The translations under genes were made by a program, and so were the position numbers. A DNA stretch of 64,000 nt, taken from Ditylenchus dipsaci. Its lineage: Eukaryota > Nematoda > Chromadorea > Rhabditida > Anguinidae. The stretch spans positions 434,001-498,000 of the forward strand of contig SADC01000904.1 in assembly GCA_004194705.1 (NCBI GenBank), read 5' to 3'. The notes beneath the pieces were generated by a model. It was not told where the DNA came from and did not search any database. It saw nothing but the letters and a program-made list of their open reading frames with translations. Shown here one piece after another: positions 52,301 through 59,100 of the stretch (position 1 is its first letter; each line of letters starts with the position of its first letter).

Positions 52301-55028
52301 TTTTAACCTGATTTTTGAAGTCTTTTGCCAGTTCTCTTTTTACAGTCTGGTCCCAAATATCGTGAGGATTCTTATTTTGCCGATCGTTTTTCATAAATCT
52401 AAATTTTATTCTCTAAAAAAGCAAAAACTCTGTTTAACGCAACTCGATTTAACAAAAATCCTCTTTTTGATCGAGTTTTTCTTTTTTAGAGAATAAAATT
52501 TTGTATCAAAATCGAAATCCTTGCAATATTTGAGACCAGATTGTCAAAACAGAACTGGTAAAAGCTTGAAAAAATGAATGTCGAAAAGGTGTCGAACCCG
52601 GTAACTTTCCGGTCTCTTGACTTGTGCTAAATAGAGCGTTGACTGTATGAACAACAGAGAACCAAGGCGATTTTGGACACCATACCTAAAACTCAAAATT
52701 TGTCTTAAATTAGTAATTTTTCAGCTTTTATTTTTTAACTTTAGCGAGAGAATCGTCACTTGTGTCGATTGGGTGTTCCAAGGTGAAAACAATTTTTTAA
52801 GTTCCAGTTTTTACAAGTAATTTTGGTACAGATCTCTGCGGTCTAAAGTCTGGAGAATCTTGATCAATCAGCAAGTGGCTGAGATAAAGTGAGTTTTGAC
52901 ATTATTTTACGCTGAAATTAGTTTTGTGTCAAACATCATGTGTAGTCTTGAGATTTCTTTAGCCTAGTTGGGGATAAAAGTGATCATTTGCCAGGCTGGG
53001 GATTTGATAGGTCCAGAGGTTTCATAGAACCAAAAATAAACGCATCACGGTCATGACGACTTGTCTTTTCACTGGTCTAACCCAGTTAAATTAACACTTA
53101 ATCAACTGGTTTTAGTCAATAAAATATGAGATCATCATTAATTTTGCGAAGTTGTATGTTTTCAGATCTAAATATGGTGAATACTATTACCGAAACTTGT
53201 GCAGTTCTCAGGGAACTCCAGCAGAAAAGCATGTAAGCCGTTTTGATAAACAACAGACCATAAATCTAACCTATCATTTTGCAGTACTGCGCCAATCACC
53301 AGAAGCAAATCAATTTGGACTTATTGAGAACCATGCCCAGTAATGTCCATTTCCAATCAGCCAGTTGCAAAGGGTATATTCTCGGTTTTCCTTCTTTTCA
53401 TGTTTTGATCTCTCCTTTATTTACAGGTGACCCACCTCCAAGCAGTCCTTTCGTGCCTACTGCCTCCACAACCCAACCACTGGCTATTGCCAGGGCATGA
53501 ATTTTTTAGCAGCCACTGCTCTATATTGTCAGTCCAGAAGATGCTTTCTGGTTTTTGGTGGCCATTACTGAACGATACTTTTGTCCTTCCTATTTTGATC
53601 AGTCGTTAACAGGTGGGATAGACTTTTTAACCTTTTTCTCAAGTAACCATTGATTTTTCAGGTGCTCAAGCTGATCAGGTAATTTTTAGGTACTATCGTA
53701 CTTTGGCTAGTATTATGTCAGGAATCTCACCGAATTCAATAAATTGAAAATTTTAGAGTTATCCCGCTTTCTTAATTTTTTAAAATCATACCATAGCAGC
53801 AACTGATATCCTTTAGTGCGAGGTGTCAAGCAAATTTTTAGTCTCATCATTTTAAACAAAAACAACTTTTTCTCTGCCGAATTTTGATAAAAGATGGTTT
53901 TATAAAGTTTTACCATAGCGAGGAGCGTGGGTTATTTATAAAATCGGAGCGAGTTGGTAATTTTCTACTTCCCTCTCCACATTGACTTATTTATACTGTA
54001 TACCCTTAAATGTCTGTAATCAGTCTAACTGATTAATATTTTTTATATTTTCTTGATGCGCTTGAATACGGAAAACAAACCACTGCAATTTCATTTCTCG
54101 GTCCCTATTATTTTTCATTTCGCCCAAACTGATTATCGTTATATTCCAAATAGTCTAAAAGTCAGTTTGGGCTGTTAAAAGCTAATTGGATTTAAAGTAC
54201 CTTTTCAACAAAAATTAAAAATTTAACTACAATGACGCAACGATACTGGGCAGGTTGAAATGCAAAAGCTCCGGCTTCAGTTTATTTTCAACATATAGCC
54301 GAAAAATTTAGGAGGTTCTCAAAGAAATTGTAGAGCAGAAGTTTCCAAAACTATCTCAACATTTGGAAGAATGCGACATTGACCTGACAACCATTACTCT
54401 CAATTGGTTTTTGGCATTGTTTTTTTGATGCCGTTCCTTTCCAGGTATACACTTACTCCAATTTCGCAAGAAATTTTTAATTTAAAAATTTTCAGACCAT
54501 GCTCAGAATTTGGATTGCTTCTTGTTTGAAGGGCCTAAAGTCTTGTTTCGCTTTACTATAGCCCTTCTTGGCCTGTATGAAGAAGAAATTTTGGACCATA
54601 GTGATACAATTTCCGTTATGAAGGTGTTAAAAGCAGCTGTCCGACTGACTTATGATGTTGATGGCCTGATCAAAGTGAGTGTGCCACTACTTTTTGTTTG
54701 CAGTCAAACCTCGATACAACGAACCCCTGGGGACCGGCCATAATGTTCGTTATATCGAGGGTTTCGTTGTATGGAGGGTATAAGATAAGTCATTTAACGT
54801 AATCACTGGCCAAATAGGCGTCAAAAAATGTTCATTATATCAAGGGTTTCATAATATCGAGGTTCGTTATGCCAAGATTTTACTGTATTTTGCTTTTTTA
54901 GTTTGCTTTTGACGAGCTGAATCCATTTCCCAGCAAAGCATTTTTGAAGCAACGTCATGCTTTATACCTGGAGGTTCTCCAGGAAAACTGTACAAGCGAA
55001 TGCAGCTCAGAAAATGTTAAATATTGCG
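37356..55028 (+). CDS. TBC1D2: TBC1D2-type Rab GTPase-activating protein (PH, coiled coil, TBC)
   Basis: A Rab GAP expected to act on endosomal Rabs such as Rab7 (family knowledge). Exons: 37356-37545, 37597-37660, 37709-37786, 38567-38741 (PH domain: KKRMYFGLEELENKL, LGTIFLNSAL, KKYIMEAENEMCAHCWLNAL); 38922-39012, 39075-39325, 39377-39489 (linker); 44624-44915, 44978-45057, 45604-45670, 45733-45828 (coiled coil: LECTRLVREVERLK, AAQNRFL, YKLETEMEDFKKEYVYLLQ); 45945-46018, 46594-46769, 46813-46844, 46896-47056 (includes DYGFRHSF); 52745-52782, 52832-52888, 53166-53232, 53285-53373, 53427-53612, 53662-53679, 54312-54444, 54496-54674, 54902-55028 (TBC). Both catalytic fingers are present: INLDLLRT (Arg) and GYCQGMN (Gln). 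One-base indels occur near 44750, 44915, 53373, 53450, 53533, 54424 and 54512. Introns hold two Helitrons, a MULE and several MITEs. Confidence 0.9.
37908..37995. mobile_element. Short CAGTTGAATCTC MITE in TBC1D2 intron
   Basis: Ends CAGTTGAATCTCTATAAGCC and TCGAGGTTTAACTG; diverged relative of the CAGTCAAACCTC family, lying between the third and fourth coding exons. Confidence 0.6.
40440..41400. repeat. 18-bp minisatellite inside Helitron 1
   Basis: Alternating units near CTGGCTGAATCGATCCAA and CTGGCTGAGTCGATTCAT, about 53 copies. Because 18 is a multiple of 3, reading frames stay open on both strands; the roughly 330-codon ORFs here are repeat artefacts, not genes. Confidence 0.95.
41799..41828 (+). 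terminator. Helitron 1 3' hairpin and CTAG terminus
   Basis: Perfect 8-bp stem with GGTA loop, six bases, then CTAG. In Helitrons this hairpin signals the end of rolling-circle transfer. The next element starts at the following base. Confidence 0.85.
42187..43985. repeat. 40-bp minisatellite inside Helitron 2
   Basis: About 44 copies of a unit beginning TTCAACTGGCTGGATTGGTC and ending ATTTGAATCGA, with variants (AGTGAAACTGG, ACGGGCTGG). The core CAACTGGCTGGAT is shared with the 18-bp array of copy 1, so the two arrays are related but differ in period. Confidence 0.93.
44488..44516 (+). terminator. Helitron 2 3' hairpin and CTAG terminus
   Basis: Seven-bp stem with GGTA loop, then TAAGAGA-CTAG. 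The following TCTATTTACTAGTCCC again starts with TC and ends in CTAG, perhaps a tiny relic of a further insertion. Confidence 0.8.
45355..45445. repeat. CCCGATTCGGGATCCC hAT-like end
   Basis: CCCGATTCGGGATCCCTATTC followed by GCATCTCTA at 45434-45442, similar to the right end of the 10818-12107 element. Only one end is recognisable. A similar fragment lies at 32100-32245. Confidence 0.45.
46395..46530. repeat. GGTTCTTATCGGTTATCCGCACCCC inverted pair
   Basis: GGTTCTTATCGGTTATCCGC near 46407 and its complement GCGGATAACCGATAAGAACC near 46495-46515 enclose about 70 bp in a TBC1D2 intron. Short foldback MITE; target duplication not clear. Confidence 0.5.
47175..47440. mobile_element. Foldback MITE next to the MULE
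   Basis: AAAGGGCCATTGCCGTCCCC at the left, AAAGGACCATTGCGG at the right, with arms CGCCAATTCAA / TTGAATTGGCGG and GTTTCTAACAAAAC. Member of the ATTGAACTTCT family. Confidence 0.7.
47479..47745 (+). repeat. MULE left TIR made of ATTGCGCCA tandem units
   Basis: About 18 units of ATTGCGCCA plus 5-6 variable bases (AATGCAG, CTGCAA, AAATCAA). The units give open frames on this strand that are not genes. Confidence 0.9.
47837..49691 (+). CDS. MULE transposase (FLYWCH zinc finger + DDE core)
   Basis: Spliced ORF starting MVRQFNTERGNV and ending KYHSH, with introns of about 50 bp. N-terminal FLYWCH-type zinc finger: WTWRCTRKNCSG, then HHGH about 25 residues later. The DDE core shows all three acidic positions: WAMDGTFF (48620s), DFETAARNATL (48885 onward) and NNGVENWNGQF (49350), plus the HCLFH Cys/His motif after the second Asp. 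Exon order and phases look intact with no stop seen, so this copy may be active or recently active. It would bind the TIR subrepeats and cut the element out; host target choice is unknown. Identification is by motif layout; the closest named MULE family is not determined. Confidence 0.85.
49880..50191 (-). repeat. MULE right TIR (inverted ATTGCGCCA units)
   Basis: Reverse-complement array of the left TIR, about 20 units, ending CGTCGGCTGCC. Unit order differs from the left TIR, as expected if arrays evolve by slippage or conversion. Confidence 0.9.
50287..50359 (-). tRNA. tRNA-like sequence, probably degenerate or SINE head
   Basis: Minus strand has a good A box (TAGTGTAGCGGTAAAGC) and a perfect B box (GGGTTCGAATCCC) at normal spacing, with T stem TGGG/CCCA. 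The 3' acceptor side GTGCCGGC has no complementary 5' side, and the D stem pairs poorly, so a working tRNA is unlikely. The anticodon cannot be set with confidence. A pol III-derived relic or SINE head is the better reading. Confidence 0.55.
50379..50618. mobile_element. ACCGTATAACC MITE, TA duplication
   Basis: Ends CCGTATAACCTCTAATAATT and complement, TA at 50377-50378 and 50619-50620. Inner inverted words AAGTTACCA and TGGTAACTT. Confidence 0.8.
50631..50869. mobile_element. ACGTTATTCACTC MITE, TA duplication
   Basis: Ends CGTTATTCACTCTATTAACT and AGTTAATAGAGTGAATAATACGG, TA flanks. Only 10 bp from the previous MITE. Closest to the 5610-5765 subfamily. Confidence 0.75.
51005..52253. mobile_element. 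CAGTCGGACCTCGC pogo-type MITE, TA duplication
   Basis: Ends CAGTCGGACCTCGCTATAGTG and complement CGCTATAGCGAGGTCCGACTG-like end, TA at 51003-51004 and 52254-52255. Subterminal arrays of TCGCACTATAGTGGA repeat several times. Hosts the nested element 51115-51761. Confidence 0.8.
51115..51761. mobile_element. Nested CAGTCAAATCTCCC MITE with exon-like interior
   Basis: Ends CAGTCAAATCTCCCATCAAC and TTAATGGGAGATTCCACTG, TA at 51113-51114 and 51762-51763. Its interior has three segments bounded by good splice sites: 51289-51318, about 51371-51430 and 51453-51550. They read EEEAKLSPPNSLDK, FRGILDILFDTDATAEGSSR and YELDPLSTYWIRKS. Family not recognised. Confidence 0.7.
54701..54885. mobile_element. 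CAGTCAAACCTCGATAC MITE in a TBC-domain intron
   Basis: Ends CAGTCAAACCTCGATACAAC and imperfect complement GCCAAGATTTTACTG. Lies between the last two TBC exons. Aged copy. Confidence 0.7.
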
Positions 55029-55797
55029 GTAGGTATACGTAATACATAAAAATTTACTTATAAGGTTATAAAAAGTAGGTCTAGTATAATTTTTTTTTAT
55101 CTGCAAGTGTGTGACTGGAACAAAGATTTTTTCAATTTTTAAGCACAGATACACTTGCCTCTGGATATGAGGCCAACAATTGTAATGATTTTGATTTTAA
55201 CGGGAGTTAAAAAATTAATACCCTTGCTTATTTTTTCGACAATACGTAAAAGTGCCACCTTCTTGTGAAATATGCCACTTTTTTTGTTTTAATTAAAAAG
55301 GTATTTAAAATTTTTAATGCTATAAGGTAGCCATGCAATTCTAGTTTTTAACGAGTTATCATTTGTTGGTATAAACCAAACAATTTTTATGAATTCCTTC
55401 ATACTTTTACGTTTTGTGCTTCACATTTTGCAAACTTTTATCTTTTAACAAATGATACCTCCTTAGAAATAAGAATCACAGTGCTACCTGATGGTTTAAA
55501 AAAATTTTACAAAGTGGGCCAATTTTTTATGCCTTTTTATTAAAACAAAAAAAGGTGGCACTTTTCTGCCTAAAAGTGGCACTTTACGTAGTAGAGGCGG
55601 GTCTTATACCCAAGCCTTACTGACAAAAGTTAAATTATTTTTGTAATGACCGGTAAAATATAAATACTGAAATACTATTAAATACGGATTAGACTAAAAG
55701 ACAAAAATACAAAAAATTCAAATAAAAATAAGACAAACCAGAAAAATAGGACAAAAAATTGAAAACAGTACGGGTAAAAGAATTTTCGGCAAGAATA

Positions 55798-56045
55798 CCT
55801 TATTATCTCTAATTAGCGTCCCCGTCTAATAAGCGCCCCCTCTATTTTGAGGGTCTGTATCTCAGGATAAAGTTGTTATAAAATTTACAGAGCTGTTAAT
55901 TGCATTTTTTACTGATTCCGCTTTTTGGATTTTCGTTGAGCACTCAAAAATTTCAAGATCGACCAAAAATTTTTCGAATTTTGGGAGGGTTGAAAAAACA
56001 GCCCTGGGCGCTTATTAGAGATAATAATATGGTACTAATAATACG
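55798..56045. mobile_element. ACCTTATTATCTC MITE between TBC1D2 and the propeller exons
   Basis: Left CCTTATTATCTCTAATTAGCG, right CGCTTATTAGAGATAATAATATGG with a few extra bases before ATACGG-TA. The interior resembles 21525-21774 (GGGTCTGTATCTCAG). Confidence 0.65.
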
Positions 56046-56150
56046 GTAACTAATTATTTTATAAATTTTAAAAATAATTTTTTCGGATTTTTTAAGCTCC
56101 GACATTCATGTCCGACCCCTATTTGTAGTAACTAAACTACCTTTTTCTAG

Positions 56151-59100
56151 AACTTTTCATCAAGCTCTGACAAAGTGTGTGATTTGCCAATCGAGTCTAT
56201 AACATTCAGCGAGTTTGTGCAAGGCTGTGGCTATGTTTGTGCGGGAAATCAAAAACGAGGCAAATTGTCAATGATCAGCTTCCACAAAGAGGCTACCAAC
56301 TTGAATACTTTGGAAATCGAGGTCTGCGGGGCTTTACTTAAATATGATGAAGGGGAGAACTTAGGGAACCAATTTTAGATGAGAACCCTTGCCTTTAAAG
56401 GAGGGGGAAAAGCCATTTAGGTTTGAAAAAGGGACTTTGGTGGCGTAGTTTGTAAGCGTTCGTGTTTAATGGGGAAAACTTATTCTTGTCACCGAAAGAC
56501 TGATTATTGTCACCGAAAAACTTATTTTTGTCACCGAAAAAAGTTGTCACCGAAAGACTGATTGTTGTCACCGAAAAACTGATTGTTGTCACCGAAAGAC
56601 TGATTGTTGTCACGAAAAACTGATTCTTGTCACCGGTTTCTTTTATCTCCTATTCTTGTTCATGATTAATATTTTTTGTTCTCTTCTCTACTTGCAATAT
56701 AGTGTCAATATTTTTAATATGTACTGCATGTTTTGCAGAAAAATTTACTGATATGTTTACAGAATTATTCTACATGTTAAAATTACAAGGTATGCGGGTT
56801 TTCAGATGCGAACCGCAAATACTTCGGCACATGCATTGCACTTTCTTCAAATGAGGACATCTGGGGCTATGAGCAGTTCTTCCAAATTGTTGCGAAAGAT
56901 CGATATGTGCCAGAAATTCTAATGGGAGACGGTGATCAAGCGATTTTGACAGGTTTATTCCACTTCTGTAATGACCTTGTTCTAATAATAAAAATTATTT
57001 AATAGCCGCCGAAAATATTTGGCCGAGAATCAAGCGTGGGATGTGCAAAGCTCACATGAAGATGAACCTGAGAAAGAAGCTAGACAAAAGCTTTAAACGA
57101 GAAAATCCAGTGGCAGGTAAGCAGATCAGCAGCGATGTCCGACTTCTCGAGCAAGCTTCTTCTACAAAAGAATTTCTGATAGGTAAAGCAGGATTTCACT
57201 TGTTTATTGATCTCTTTATCGTGATTTCAGCCTCTGCTTTTTTCCAACAAGAGTGGTCAAGGCGTTATGTTGGTCAACTAGAAGCTCTCAAGGTATGCAA
57301 TTATTTCGTCAACCAGTGAACCAGTGATTATCTCTCCTCTGAATGGGTGGTACAAAGGCTTCTCTAATAAGGTCTCTCAGAACAACGGTTTGGAAAGCCG
57401 AAACGGGCTGCTAAAAAGAATCACATTCCGCAAGAAGCTGAGTCTAAGTGATTTCTTCAGCACAATGGAGTCAACTTTGAATCTGTGGACTGCCAAACCG
57501 GAAGAGCAGGTGAGATTTATAAGTTCTGTGAATAAACACCGAACGACTGTGCCCTCATTCAGTGATGGTAATGTGCGAGAAAAGAATGCTAGTCTACCCG
57601 CCAGATGCGATCTCAATGAACTTGGCACAGAAGAGAAAGTCTGGAAGACCGAAGTTGGCCGGCCCTGCTCTATCAATGAACTAAATCTACATCTCATTAT
57701 GTTATGTTGGTATTAGAGAGAAATAAATTGGAAGATCATAAATAGCGTTTCTAGAATTTACGTAAAGACTAGTTCGAGTGTTTATGAGCATATATCTCTC
57801 CGCCGATATCCCCCTAGCAGATGTCTCCTGAGAATACATCCCTCAGCTTATATCCAACATATTTTTCAAACTTTTTTACAGTTCGGAAAACACGTTTGAT
57901 CGCGTCCTAACATACGCTGGCCTACCCTGAGCTTGAGCCTGCGTTGGAAAAAAGCGTGGAGATACACATATGTTGGATATGTTGGATGGATCTGCAAGGG
58001 CATATCTATCCAGTACCGTTTGAGTAAGCATTCATAGAGTTCATAATTTTTTTCGAGAGTGAGCACTAAGCTATTAAGAAGTATGACTAGTGTAAACAAA
58101 AATAACAAGAAATATTAATCATGAACAAGAATAGGAGATAAAAGAAACCGGTGACAAGAATCAGTTTTTCGGTGACAACAATCAGTCTTTCGGTGACAAC
58201 AATCAGTTTTTCGGTGACAACAATCAGTCTTTCGGTGACAACAATCAGTTTTTCGGTGACAACAATCAGTCTTTCGGTGACAACTTTTTTCGGTGACAAA
58301 AATAAGTTTTTCGGTGACAACAATCAGTTTTTCGGTGACAATAATCAGTCTTTCGGTGACAAGAATAAATTTTCCCCGTGTTTAATGCGCAGTGGGTGCG
58401 CAGGTTCGATCGCATGCGTGCACTTTACTTTTTTTGCTTTGTTTAACCAGATTCAAGGTAATTCGGGTCGCTGTTTCCGAATCTGGCATTAAAAAAGTCT
58501 AACTATCTCTAAAACTGGCCAAACAAGCCAAAAGTACTACCAGTTGGGACAAAAAACGCAAACGCTTACGCACTGCGCCACTTTTTAAACCCTAATGCCT
58601 TTTCCCCTCCTTTACCGGGATGGGACCCAAAGTCATAATTCATATATTTTTTTAAACTTTTTTAAAAAAAATTTTAAGTTTGATTGCCGTCCAGTGTCTA
58701 TGGTCATATTTCACCAAGAAATGGCTTTTGTCTCTCTTCTTTCTGGATACATTGTGGCCATTCAACTGCATGAAAACCAGGCGTATGTTACAAGAACATA
58801 ATTTTGGGCACCATATGCATCATATGCTCGTGAAGTGCTAGCATATGCTGGTATGGAAAAAATAACAAAAATATTCTTGTTAAAAAAATATATAACTTTT
58901 TTTACGATTGTTTTTTAATTACAATTTTATCAAAAAAATCTTCTATGCATTTGGAGTTAAGTTAGCATAGAGATTAAAATCTCTACCTAAAATTGGTTTT
59001 TTAGAGAAATTTTGTGGGAACTGAAACTAAATGATGTCGCCCTGAAACTATTGCACTGTGAAAACCGCTTGTATGCAATGCTGGCTAATGGAACTTTGGC

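Larger units (their letters stand above)
56393..58615. mobile_element. Foldback/SINE-like element split by MULE 2
   Basis: The left part 56393-56470 (TAAAGGAGGGGGAAAAGCC ... GTGGCGTAGTTTGTAAGCG) matches the reverse complement of 58540-58612 (GGAGGGGAAAAGGC ... GTGGCGCAGTGCGTAAGCG). These arms contain an A-box-like GGCGNAGTNNGTAAGC, and a B-box-like GGTTCGATCGC lies at 58403-58413. So the pre-insertion unit looks like a pair of tRNA-like ends facing each other. Confidence 0.55.

Noticed and set aside
53427..54674. Programmed +1 frameshifting in TBC1D2
   Set aside because: Slips of both signs occur in at least five unrelated genes, mostly in or next to homopolymers, without shared slippery sites; sequencing error explains them better.
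56151..56380. This exon as the 5' part of the MULE 2 transposase
   Set aside because: It lies outside the MULE TIRs and target duplication, and its phase and strand pattern join the propeller exon at 58679.
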